From Acidobacteriota bacterium (GTDB lineage: Bacteria > Acidobacteriota > JAAYUB01), in assembly GCA_018001935.1 (NCBI GenBank), contig JAGNHB010000004.1:117276-153067 (forward strand): a DNA stretch of 35,792 bases. The letters run 5' to 3'. The position numbers were made by a program, and so were the translations under genes. Positions within the stretch are counted from its first letter, which is position 1. Each line of letters opens with the position of its first letter. The notes below the pieces were generated by a model. That model was given only the letters and a program-made list of their open reading frames with translations, had not been told where the DNA came from and ran no database searches. This document shows positions 1-7,331 of the stretch, piece after piece.

Positions 1-151
1 GACCTCCTGCCGGGAGGTCCCCTGAACCGGCAGAGGCGCAGCGACCTCCTGCCGGGAGGTCCCCTGAACCGGCAGAGGCGCAGCGACCTCCTGCCGGGAG
101 GTCCCCTGTATTGGCAGTGGTGTGGCGACGTCCCTCCGGGAGGTCCCTGAA
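1..151. repeat. 42-bp tandem repeat with internal palindrome
   Basis: Units begin at 1, 43 and 85. The first two are identical, the third diverges in its last ~18 bases, and a degraded fourth starts at 127. Each unit opens with an inverted repeat, GACCTCC-TGCCG-GGAGGTC. The array continues off the left edge. Its period is 14 codons in the minus-strand frame of the overlapping membrane-protein gene. There are no unique spacers, so it is not a CRISPR array. Confidence 0.9.
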
Positions 152-364
152 TTTCTCTCTCGCCGTCTCCCACGGGTCCCGGTACCACACGAACACGATG
201 CCGAAAACCATGAGGATGACCGCCGTGGTCATGATGCCGTAGAAGGCCAGGAGGTGGGGCGAGTCCAGGCAGAACAGGACCTTCCCCGCCAGCAGCGTGA
301 TCAGGGTCAGGTTGATGACGAGGATGACGGTCCGGGTCGTGCTTTTGAGGTCCTGCAGCGTCAA
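1..364 (-). CDS. Membrane protein with in-frame 14-residue repeats (N-terminal part only)
   Basis: The reading frame starts at a TTG (complement 362-364) with a GGGGG run about five bases upstream and stays open to the window edge, giving 121 codons. The first ~65 residues hold two hydrophobic segments separated by a short loop, then a WYRDPWE motif and a charged stretch. Two N-terminal membrane segments followed by YRDP resemble the start of processive family-2 glycosyltransferases, but no catalytic domain lies in the window, so this is only a guess. After RDLPEGR the protein enters a 14-residue repeat, GDLPAGGRCASAGS, encoded by the 42-bp tandem repeat. It is divergent from htpG. The frame is supported by the membrane-segment pattern and by the repeat length being a multiple of three. 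The start codon is uncertain. Confidence 0.5.
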   Translation of the reverse strand, partial: MTLQDLKSTTRTVILVINLTLITLLAGKVLFCLDSPHLLAFYGIMTTAVILMVFGIVFVWYRDPWETAREKFRDLPEGRRHTTANTGDLPAGGRCASAGSGDLPAGGRCASAGSGDLPAGG

Positions 365-450
365 GGTTGCCCCCGTAAAATGCCGTTTCCGTTTTTAATC
401 CAAACGCGACGTTTTTGCAAGTTCAAAAGCCCGTGGACGGGATTTCCGGC

Positions 451-480
451 TTGACAAGGCTTCGTCTTTTTGTGGACAAT
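451..480 (+). promoter_or_regulatory. Candidate sigma-70-type promoter of htpG
   Basis: A perfect -35 box TTGACA (451-456) is followed after 18 bases by GACAAT (475-480), a 4/6 match to the -10 consensus. It lies about 65 bases before the htpG start. No CIRCE-type heat-shock inverted repeat was seen between here and the gene. Confidence 0.5.
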
Positions 481-546
481 CGCCGCTCCGCGCCCCTTTC
501 GCGGAAAACCGGCAACCGCCGGAGAAAAAAGCACAAAGGAGGACTC

Positions 547-2442
547 ATGTCGACGGAGAAACTCGCATTCAGAGCGGAGGTCAACCAGCTCCTCAACCTG
601 GTGATCAACTCCTTGTACTCCCACAAGGAGATCTTTCTGAGAGAGCTGATATCCAACGCCTCGGACGCTTTGGACAAGGCCCGGTTCGAGTCCCTCACCC
701 GCCCCGAGATCCTCGAGGGCGGCGGGGAGTGGAAGATCGCCCTGGCCGCGGACAAAACGCTCGGGACCCTCACGGTCAGCGACAACGGCATCGGTATGAA
801 CCGGGAGGAGATCGTCCGTGAGCTGGGCACCATCGCCCACTCCGGGACCCTGGAGTACCTGAAGGCCATGCGGGAGAAGGCCGCCTCCACCGACCTCATC
901 GGCCAGTTCGGGGTGGGCTTCTACGCCGCGTTCATGGTGGCCGACAAGGTCACGGTCTACTCCCGCAGGGCCGGGGCGCCCGCCGGGGAAGCCGTGCGCT
1001 GGGAGTCCACCGCCGACGGCACCTTCAGCGTGGAGGACGTGGAAAAACCCGGCCGCGGCACCGACGTCATCCTGCACCTCAAGGACGACGCGAAGCAGTA
1101 CCTGGAGGAGTGGGAGGTCCGGGAGCTGGTCCGCAAGTATTCCGACTTCATCGAGCACCCGGTGACCCTGGCCGTGGAGCGCGAGGAAGACAGCGCCCTG
1201 GAGAAGGACAAGAAGGTCAAGGTGCTCAGGGAGGAGACCCTGAACTCCCGAAAGGCCCTCTGGCTCCGGGACAAGTCCGAGATCAAGCCCGAGGAGTACC
1301 ACGAGTTCTACCGCCACCTCACCCGGGACGTCGAGGACCCGGTCCGGGTGATCCACTACCGGGCGGAGGGGACCTCGGAGTTCGCCGCGCTCCTCTTCCT
1401 CCCGGCCCGGCACCCCTTCGACCTCTTCTTCCGCGAGGAGAAGTACGGGCCGACCCTCTATGTCAAGCGGGTCCAGATCATGCCCCACTGCGAGGAACTC
1501 CTGCCGCGCTGGCTGCGCTTCGTCAAGGGCGTCGTCGACTCGTCGGACCTGCCGCTGAACGTCTCCCGCGAGATCCTCCAGAACAACCGGAAGGTGGACG
1601 TCATCCACCGGAACCTGACGAAGAAGGTCCTGGAAACCCTCGACGACTTCAAGCAGAATGATTACGAAAAGTACGTGAAGTTCCACGAGGAGTTCGGGCG
1701 GGTCCTCAAGGAGGGGGCGCACCTGGACTACGAGCGGCGGGAGGCCGTGGCGAACCTTCTCCTGTTCCGCTCCACCCGGACCGCCGACGGGGAGTACACC
1801 ACCCTGGCCGATTACGTGTCCCGGATGAAGGAGGACCAGAAGGACATCCACTACCTCGTGGCGGAGAACCTCGAGGAGGCCCGGCGGTCGCCCCACCTGG
1901 AAGCTTTCGCCAGGAAGGGGGAGGAGGTGCTTCTCCTCACCGACGAGATCGACGACATCGTCTTCAACCACTTCGTATACAAGGAGAAGACGTTCCGGCC
2001 CGTCAACCGGGGCGATGCCGCCCTCGACGCGTCGGCGGAAGCGGAGCGGGAGAAGGCCCGGGAGAAGTACGCCGAACTCCTGGGATTCATCCGGGAATCG
2101 CTCCGGGAGCTGGTGAAGGACGTCCGGCTCTCCGCCCGCCTCACCGACTCCCCCTGCTGCCTGGTGGGCGAGGAGGGCGGGCTCGACCCCGCCACGGAGC
2201 GGATGTTCCGCCTCATGGGCCGGGACGTCCCGCCGGTGCGCCGCATCTTCGAGATCAACCCCTCCCACCCCGTGACCGCGGCACTGGACGGGATGCTCAA
2301 GGGGGAGGGCGACCGCGAGCGGCTGGCGGGCTACGTCCGGTTCCTCCACGACCAGGCCCTGGTGGTGGAGGGTGACCGCCCGAAAGACCCCGGCGCCCTG
2401 CTGAGGCTGGCGGGGGACCTGGTGGTGAAGGCGGCTCAGTGA
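547..2442 (+). CDS. htpG: Molecular chaperone HtpG (Hsp90)
   Basis: This encodes a 631-residue cytoplasmic Hsp90-family ATP-dependent chaperone of normal bacterial length. The N-terminal GHKL ATPase domain shows NASDALDK (residues 37-44, the Mg/ATP Asn-Asp helix), DNGIGM (~79-84), GTIAHSGT and IGQFGVGFYAAFMVADK (~118), the glycine-rich ATP lid region. The middle domain carries the expected LPLNVSREILQNNR segment, with the Arg that contacts the ATP phosphate. The dimerisation domain follows. The ATG at 547 has an AAAGGAGG ribosome-binding site four bases upstream (535-542), so the longer upstream reading frame is not used. The NhaC-type gene begins 38 bases downstream on the same strand. Confidence 0.97.
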   Translation: MSTEKLAFRAEVNQLLNLVINSLYSHKEIFLRELISNASDALDKARFESLTRPEILEGGGEWKIALAADKTLGTLTVSDNGIGMNREEIVRELGTIAHSGTLEYLKAMREKAASTDLIGQFGVGFYAAFMVADKVTVYSRRAGAPAGEAVRWESTADGTFSVEDVEKPGRGTDVILHLKDDAKQYLEEWEVRELVRKYSDFIEHPVTLAVEREEDSALEKDKKVKVLREETLNSRKALWLRDKSEIKPEEYHEFYRHLTRDVEDPVRVIHYRAEGTSEFAALLFLPARHPFDLFFREEKYGPTLYVKRVQIMPHCEELLPRWLRFVKGVVDSSDLPLNVSREILQNNRKVDVIHRNLTKKVLETLDDFKQNDYEKYVKFHEEFGRVLKEGAHLDYERREAVANLLLFRSTRTADGEYTTLADYVSRMKEDQKDIHYLVAENLEEARRSPHLEAFARKGEEVLLLTDEIDDIVFNHFVYKEKTFRPVNRGDAALDASAEAEREKAREKYAELLGFIRESLRELVKDVRLSARLTDSPCCLVGEEGGLDPATERMFRLMGRDVPPVRRIFEINPSHPVTAALDGMLKGEGDRERLAGYVRFLHDQALVVEGDRPKDPGALLRLAGDLVVKAAQ

Positions 2443-2480
2443 GCGGCGCGGCGGCCTGAAGCGGCACGCAGGAGGGCGAT

Positions 2481-4022
2481 GTGGAGTACGGGGCCCTGGC
2501 CTTGATCCCGGCGGCGGTCACCATCGTGGTGGCCCTGGTCTGGCACCGGGTGGCCACGGCCCTGTTCTGCGGGATCGTGGCCGGGGCCCTCACCGCCTCC
2601 GGGGGCTCCCCGGCAAAGGCATTCGAACTCTTCCGACAGGCCCTCACCGCCTCCTTCACCGACCTGGACCGCCTGAAGATCGTCCTCTTCGTCCTGCTGG
2701 TGGGGGGGCTCCTGGAGGTCCTGTCCGCCAGCGGGGCCTACGCCGTCTTCGCCCGGGACATCGGGTGGCGGCTCGACACGCCCTTCAAGGCCCGGACCGC
2801 GGTCTGGGGCCTCGGGATGTGCCTTTTCTTCGACGATTACGCCAACGTTCTCATCACGGGCGGCTCCATGCGCGGCATCACGGAGCGCCACCGGATCTCG
2901 CCGGCCTTCCTGGCCTACACCGTGGACGTCACCGCCATCCTGGCCAGCGTGATGCTGGTGTCCACCTGGTCGGCCTACGAGGGCTCGGTGATGCTGGACG
3001 CCGCCCGCACCGTCAAGGTGGAGGGGAGTCTCTCCGGGCTCTTCATGAGTTCCATCCCCTATCACTTCTATACCTTCCTGGCCATCCTCCTGGCCCTGCT
3101 GGCAGCCCTCACCGGCCGGTGGATCGGCGCCCGCCTGGACCGGGCCCACGTCCCTCAGGTTTGGGCCCATCACCTGGAGTCCCCCCGCGCGACGGCCGCC
3201 AACGTCCTGGCGCCCATCCTGACCCTGCTCGGGGTGGCCCTCGTCGGGCTGTTCGCGGCCGGGGCCTGGGCCCTTCACCGGCGGGGCGAGCCCCTGACCC
3301 TCCAGGGGGTCTTCGCCGCGGCCCCGGTGGTGGACGTCCTCATCTCCGCTGCCCTGGCCGCGACGGCCCTGGGCGTGGCGATGACCCTGCGACGCCGGGC
3401 CCTTGCCCCGAAACCCCTGGCCAGGGCCTTCGGGCGCGGGGTGCGCGGGCTTGGGGCGGTCTGCATGGTGATCCTGCTGGCCAAGGGCTTCTCCGTGGTC
3501 TCCGAAGCGCTGGGGGCGGGCCCCTACATTGCGAACGCCCTCCTGGCCCACGTGGCGCCGGCCCTGCTGCCCGTGACGGTCTTCGTCCTGGCCCTGCTGG
3601 TGACGGTGGCCACGGGCTTCTCGTGGAGTTCCATGGCGGTGGTCATGCCGCTGGCCTACCAGGCGGCCGCCGCGGACCCGACCCGGCTGGCCGCCCTGGT
3701 GCCCGTCCTCTCCGCCGCCGTCATCACGGGCGCCGTGGCGGGCGAGCACGTCATCCCCTTCTCGGAGAAGGCGGTCATGTCAGCGGCCGCGTGCAAGATA
3801 ACCCCCGTTTATCACGTGAAAACCATGCTCCCCCAAGCGGTCCTGGCCATCCTGGCCGCCGCGACCGCCTTCGTGCTGCTGGGGATCGGCGCGCCCGTCC
3901 TCTGGGCCTATGCCGCCGGCGGCGCCCTGGTCCTGACCGGTCACTTCGCCCTCGCCATCCCCCCGCGCCACCCGGAACTTATCCCGTCCCCGGGAGCACG
4001 CCCCGCCGCCACCGCGCCCTGA
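2481..4022 (+). CDS. NhaC-family Na+/H+ antiporter-like transporter
   Basis: This 513-residue integral membrane protein has about twelve hydrophobic segments. It belongs to the NhaC/arginine-ornithine-antiporter-like superfamily, secondary transporters that exchange protons, sodium ions or amino acids. The family signature LFFDDYANVLITGG is at ~115-128, and a second conserved region, TGFSWSSMAVVMPLA, lies near residue 380, followed by GEHVIPFSEK. The start is GTG at 2481, preceded by GGAGG (2471-2475). The ion or solute cannot be decided from sequence: true NhaC proteins move Na+, while close relatives move arginine, malate/lactate or other solutes. It follows htpG closely and may be co-transcribed, although the functions are not obviously linked. 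Confidence 0.85.
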   Translation: MEYGALALIPAAVTIVVALVWHRVATALFCGIVAGALTASGGSPAKAFELFRQALTASFTDLDRLKIVLFVLLVGGLLEVLSASGAYAVFARDIGWRLDTPFKARTAVWGLGMCLFFDDYANVLITGGSMRGITERHRISPAFLAYTVDVTAILASVMLVSTWSAYEGSVMLDAARTVKVEGSLSGLFMSSIPYHFYTFLAILLALLAALTGRWIGARLDRAHVPQVWAHHLESPRATAANVLAPILTLLGVALVGLFAAGAWALHRRGEPLTLQGVFAAAPVVDVLISAALAATALGVAMTLRRRALAPKPLARAFGRGVRGLGAVCMVILLAKGFSVVSEALGAGPYIANALLAHVAPALLPVTVFVLALLVTVATGFSWSSMAVVMPLAYQAAAADPTRLAALVPVLSAAVITGAVAGEHVIPFSEKAVMSAAACKITPVYHVKTMLPQAVLAILAAATAFVLLGIGAPVLWAYAAGGALVLTGHFALAIPPRHPELIPSPGARPAATAP

Positions 4023-4104
4023 GGGGATTGCGCCCTCTCTGTGCCTCAAGGGGCGATTTGTCGAGGCCGAGGCCCGAAAGGCCGGCCCGGGCGCGCTCTC
4101 CGGA

Positions 4105-4195
4105 ATCGGCCGGTCTCTGGCCCCTTGCCAGAGCCACTGAGCTTCGAATCTCCCGGTTTTTCGCTTGACTTTCACCCCTTGACCGGCAAATTTCC
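4105..4195. repeat. 91-bp dispersed repeat, copy A (left of HEPN/MNT pair)
   Basis: This copy aligns without gaps to 5126-5216 at roughly 87% identity by eye. Shared blocks include ATCGGCCGGTCTCT, GACTTTCA and CCTTGACCGGC. Both copies lie in the same orientation and bracket the two-gene HEPN/MNT module. The rest of the 4023-4266 gap shows no gene. Confidence 0.8.
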
Positions 4196-4266
4196 CCCAT
4201 ACTCACGAATCAGCGAAAATCCGATTTCCTGTCCGTATCCGTCTACCCGCATCCGTGACAGGAATC

Positions 4267-4692
4267 TCACGGTTTAATGGACAACCCTGGAACGAGCCGC
4301 GCCTTGATTTTTTCAAGGGTATCCAGGAATGCGCCGGCGATCTGGAGGGAGTCCGCAGCGTCCGCAGCGTCCACGGACTCGAAATCGCCATAGTCCACGT
4401 CGGTCCGGCGGGAGAGCAGCGTCTTGAACTGCTTGATGGCGGAGACCGGGAGCAGCCCCGGCTTGACGAAGCGCAGGCTCAGCAGGGTCACGACGCCCTC
4501 GTGCCGCTCGGGGTCGGCCCCCTCGAGGATCAGGACGGCCCGGGCGGCGCTGAGCGCGGCGTAGTAACTCCGGTTGACGGAGGTCTTCACACGATGCTGT
4601 TCGTGGTTGAACCGCGCGTCATCCAGGAATTCCCTTGCCCGCTGGAAACGGGCCTCGCACAAGCTCAGTTTTTCCTCGGGGGACAGGGTCAT
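4267..4692 (-). CDS. HEPN-domain protein of a HEPN/MNT pair, catalytic His replaced
   Basis: This 141-residue all-helical protein has the HEPN signature SVNRSYYAALSAARAVL at ~37-53. HEPN proteins paired with a minimal nucleotidyltransferase usually act as RNase toxins (HepT type) with an R-x4-6-H active site. In the commonest version, NRxYYAxFH, a His follows the Arg by seven positions. Here that position is Ser (codon AGC), so the classical catalytic His is absent although the Arg is kept. The start ATG overlaps the upstream MNT stop (ATGA) and has AAGGAG eight bases before it, inside the MNT gene, implying translational coupling. It could be an inactive toxin, a toxin with a shifted active site, or a non-toxic partner. 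Confidence 0.8.
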   Translation of the reverse strand: MTLSPEEKLSLCEARFQRAREFLDDARFNHEQHRVKTSVNRSYYAALSAARAVLILEGADPERHEGVVTLLSLRFVKPGLLPVSAIKQFKTLLSRRTDVDYGDFESVDAADAADSLQIAGAFLDTLEKIKARLVPGLSIKP

Positions 4693-5012
4693 AATCTCAC
4701 TCCTTCGGTGGTAATCCGCTGATAAAACGGCGAGTGAAGTCTCTCTTCCTCTTGAAAGCCCAGCAAGTCTTTTACGACCGGAGAAAAAGAAAGCCCGCAG
4801 TCGGTTTCCACATCGACAATGATGCCGATCACCTCTCGCTCCACCTCGGGGGTCTTAGCTCTCACTACCACCAGGAGGTCGAAATCGGACTCCTCGGAAT
4901 GGTCCTTTCTCACCCGCGACCCGAAGGCGACGACTGAAATCAACCCCTCTCCCAGGAGGATTTCCAACTGTTTGCGAATGCGTTCAAGAGCCCGCAGCTC
5001 ATGATCGAACAT
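4689..5012 (-). CDS. Minimal nucleotidyltransferase (MNT), partner of HEPN protein
   Basis: The product is a 107-residue nucleotidyltransferase-fold protein, the usual antitoxin half of HEPN/MNT pairs; MntA-type enzymes silence HEPN toxins by adding AMP to a tyrosine next to the active site. The pol-beta-type motif is intact: GSR followed by SDFDLLVVV, giving the two metal-binding aspartates. I chose the ATG at 5012 because AAGAGG lies nine bases upstream. A start at 5030 is possible, but it has no ribosome-binding site and sits almost on top of the predicted -10 box. The gene is first in the pair and overlaps the HEPN gene by four bases. Confidence 0.82.
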   Translation of the reverse strand: MFDHELRALERIRKQLEILLGEGLISVVAFGSRVRKDHSEESDFDLLVVVRAKTPEVEREVIGIIVDVETDCGLSFSPVVKDLLGFQEEERLHSPFYQRITTEGVRL

Positions 5013-5032
5013 GATGCGCAACCTCTTCATTT

Positions 5033-5061
5033 AACATATCTCATTTCCGGGGTTCCGACAA
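5033..5061 (-). promoter_or_regulatory. Candidate promoter of the HEPN/MNT pair
   Basis: Reading the minus strand, TTGTCG (complement 5056-5061) is followed after 17 bases by TATGTT (complement 5033-5038). Transcription would start near 5026, which favours the 5012 start codon over 5030. Confidence 0.4.
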
Positions 5062-5125
5062 TCCCTTTATTCCCCCCCTCCACCGGCCTCCCGGCGGGCC
5101 GCTCGGGTGATGGCGTTACAGATCC

Positions 5126-5216
5126 ATCGGCCGGTCTCTCACCCCTTGCCAAGGCCACTGCGCTTCGACTCTCTCGGGTTTTCGTTTGACTTTCATCCCT
5201 TGACCGGCTGATTTCC
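5126..5216. repeat. 91-bp dispersed repeat, copy B (right of HEPN/MNT pair)
   Basis: This is the direct-repeat partner of 4105-4195. It ends within a few bases of the point where recognisable hydrolase coding sequence begins (5222), so it marks the break in that gene. Confidence 0.8.
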
Positions 5217-5221
5217 GCACC

Positions 5222-5653
5222 GCCGAGTTCTTCATCAAGTCCGACCCGAAGGACCCCCGGATCGTGGAGGTCTCGAAGCGGGGCCGGGAGTGCTTCCGGA
5301 AGGGGGCCGCCCTGGCGTCTCACCCGATCCTTCCCGTGGAAATCCCGTTCGAGGGCACCACCTTGCCGGGCTACCTCTGCCTCGTCGACCGCTCCGGGGC
5401 GAAGCGCCCCCTGCTCGTGGTGGACTCCGCGGAGGACAAGGACCTGCCGGGCCAGGCACCGAAACTCCACGAGGCGCTGAAATGCCCGAAGACCTTCCTC
5501 CTGTTCACGAAGGAGGAGGGGGCGGAGGAGCACTGCCAGATGGGGGCCCTCCTGATCTCCAACGCGAAGATCCTGGACTGGCTCGACACCGTCCTGAAAC
5601 CCGCCGGCCCCGTCAGGCGGCCCGTGAAAACCGGGGGCGGGTCAAAGCCGTGA
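5222..5653 (+). pseudogene. Remnant of an alpha/beta hydrolase (FrsA/DUF1100-like), 5' truncated and core deleted
   Basis: The frame reads AEFFIKSDPKDPRIVEVSKR and continues through RECFRKGAAL, PVEIPFEGTTLPGYL and RPLLVV. This is the usual region before the catalytic core of dipeptidyl-aminopeptidase/FrsA-like hydrolases. It then runs straight into DKDLPGQAPKLHEAL, KTFLLFTKEEGAEEHCQ and KILDWLD, which in this family is the C-terminal end. The central ~200 residues, including the GxSxGG nucleophile elbow and the catalytic Asp, are missing without loss of frame. The 5' end stops at repeat copy B, and an in-frame stop lies at 5201. A GTG at 5264 could begin a 129-residue product, but it would lack the nucleophile. 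The family assignment is from memory of conserved blocks. Confidence 0.75.
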
Positions 5654-5760
5654 ACCGGCTCCGAACCGCAAGGGCTGGGGGACACCCCCTCCTCGTGATA
5701 AAATAGCCTTGTCCTGTCAATCCGCACTACCGGATTCAGGCAGGAGAATACCATCGTCCG

Positions 5761-7326
5761 GTGATGATGCGACACATGAAGGATTCTCCAAAGCCGCCCA
5801 CCTCACCGCCGGTCGAATCGTCCCTCGACCCCGACGACTGGGACCGCTTCCGCACGCTGGCCCACGCCGTTTTAGACGACGCGGTCGATCTCCTCCGCAC
5901 GGTCCGGGACCGTCCCGTCTGGCGGCCCGTCCCCCTTCCGGTCCAGGCGGCGCTGCGGGAACCCCTGCCGATGGACCCCCTCGACCTCGGGGACGTCTAC
6001 CGACAGTTCAGGGAGCGGATCCTCCCCTTCCCGAGCGGCAACATCCATCCGCGGTTCTTCGGCTATGTCCAGGGGACGGGCCTGGCCGGCGGCCTGCTCG
6101 CGGAACTCCTGGCGGCCACCCTGAACTCCAACTGCGGCGGGCGCGACCATGCCGCGCTCTATGTCGAACGGGCCGTCGTCGGCTGGTGCAAAACGCTCTT
6201 TCGCTTTCCGGAAACCGCTTCCGGCCTGCTCGTCAGCGGCACCACCCTGGCCAACCTGACGGCCCTCAGGGTGGCCTCGGGGGCCCGGGTCCCGCAGGGC
6301 GCCGGCACCCGTTCGGGCCCAACCGGGAAATGGCTCGTCTACACGTCGGAGCAGGCCCACAACTCCATCGACAAATCCCTGGAGATGCTGGGTTTCCGGC
6401 CAGACTCCCTCCGGAAGGTCCCGGTCGATCCCCTTTTCCGGATGGACCTCCGGCAGCTTCACCGGATGGTAGCCGACGACCGTCGCTCGGGCTGCAAGCC
6501 CTTCTGCGTGATCGGGACCGCCGGGACGGTCAACACCGGCGGCATCGACGACCTCGCGTCCCTGGCCGGCTTCTGCGCGGACAACGACCTCTGGTTTCAC
6601 GTCGACGGGGCCTTCGGGGCGCTCCTGGTGCTCAGCGAGAACCTGCGGTCCCGGGTGGAGGGGATCGAGCGGGCCGATTCCCTCGCCTTCGACTTTCACA
6701 AGTGGATGCACGTGCCCTACGATGCCGGCTGCGTCCTGGTGCGGGACGGGGAGGCCCAGCGGAAGACCTTTTCCAGGCCGGCGCCCTACCTCCTGCGCGG
6801 GAAGCGCGGGCTTTCGGGCGGAGGGGAGTGGCCCTGCGACCTCGGCCTCGAGATGTCGCGGGGTTTCCGGGCCCTGAAGGTCTGGTTCGCCTTCAAGGAG
6901 CACGGCTGCCGCAGGCTGGGGGAATCGGTCGAACAGAACTGCCGCCAGGCCGCCTACCTGGCCGGGCTGATCAACCGGACCCCCGAACTCGAGCTTCTCG
7001 CCGAGCCCACGCTCAACATCGTCTGCTTCCGCTTTCGCGGCGCGGCCGGGGGTCACCCCGACCTCGACCGGTTGAACGAAGCGATCGTGGCCGAACTCCA
7101 GGAATCCGGCCTGGCGGCCCCGTCCACCACCCGCGTGCGCGGGGTCGCGGTGGTCCGCGTCAGCCTCACCAACCACCGTTGCCGTTGCGAGGACCTCGAC
7201 CTGCTCGTCGACGCCGTCGTGTCCGTCGGAAGGAAACTCCGGGGCCCCGCCGAATTTCCCGAAGCGTTGGACCCGGGGGACGCGTCCTCGGCGAAAGGCG
7301 CTTCGAACGCGCTCCCGGAGAGGTGA
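5761..7326 (+). CDS. PLP-dependent group II decarboxylase (glutamate/aromatic amino acid decarboxylase family)
   Basis: This ~520-residue protein belongs to the fold-type I decarboxylases that act on glutamate, aspartate, tyrosine, tryptophan or DOPA. Visible landmarks are NIHPRFFGYVQGTG (~95), GTTLANLTAL (~160), the cofactor-pyridine Asp in HVDGAFGA (Asp282) and the Schiff-base Lys in DFHKWMHVPYDAGC (Lys314). It reads full length. The start is ambiguous: GTG 5761, ATG 5764, 5767 and 5776 are all in frame, and the only ribosome-binding-like site, AGGAG at 5742-5746, is 14 bases from the first. The substrate cannot be told from sequence. It ends five bases before the PP-loop gene, so the pair is probably one transcript and one pathway. 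Confidence 0.88.
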   Translation: MMMRHMKDSPKPPTSPPVESSLDPDDWDRFRTLAHAVLDDAVDLLRTVRDRPVWRPVPLPVQAALREPLPMDPLDLGDVYRQFRERILPFPSGNIHPRFFGYVQGTGLAGGLLAELLAATLNSNCGGRDHAALYVERAVVGWCKTLFRFPETASGLLVSGTTLANLTALRVASGARVPQGAGTRSGPTGKWLVYTSEQAHNSIDKSLEMLGFRPDSLRKVPVDPLFRMDLRQLHRMVADDRRSGCKPFCVIGTAGTVNTGGIDDLASLAGFCADNDLWFHVDGAFGALLVLSENLRSRVEGIERADSLAFDFHKWMHVPYDAGCVLVRDGEAQRKTFSRPAPYLLRGKRGLSGGGEWPCDLGLEMSRGFRALKVWFAFKEHGCRRLGESVEQNCRQAAYLAGLINRTPELELLAEPTLNIVCFRFRGAAGGHPDLDRLNEAIVAELQESGLAAPSTTRVRGVAVVRVSLTNHRCRCEDLDLLVDAVVSVGRKLRGPAEFPEALDPGDASSAKGASNALPER

Positions 7327-7331
7327 ATGCC

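Noticed and set aside
1..151. CRISPR array
   Set aside because: The 42-bp units are contiguous with no unique spacers.
122..454. Plus-strand reading frame of 110 codons at the left edge
   Set aside because: It is antisense to the membrane-protein frame with clear hydrophobic segments and has a low-complexity, charged composition.
361..2349. 662-codon minus-strand frame across htpG
   Set aside because: It is the antisense shadow of a clear Hsp90 gene; such frames are common in GC-rich DNA.
5709..7331. N-terminal extension of the PP-loop gene across the decarboxylase
   Set aside because: It is out of frame with a full decarboxylase and Arg/Pro-rich; the real start is the ATG at 7332 with its own ribosome-binding site.
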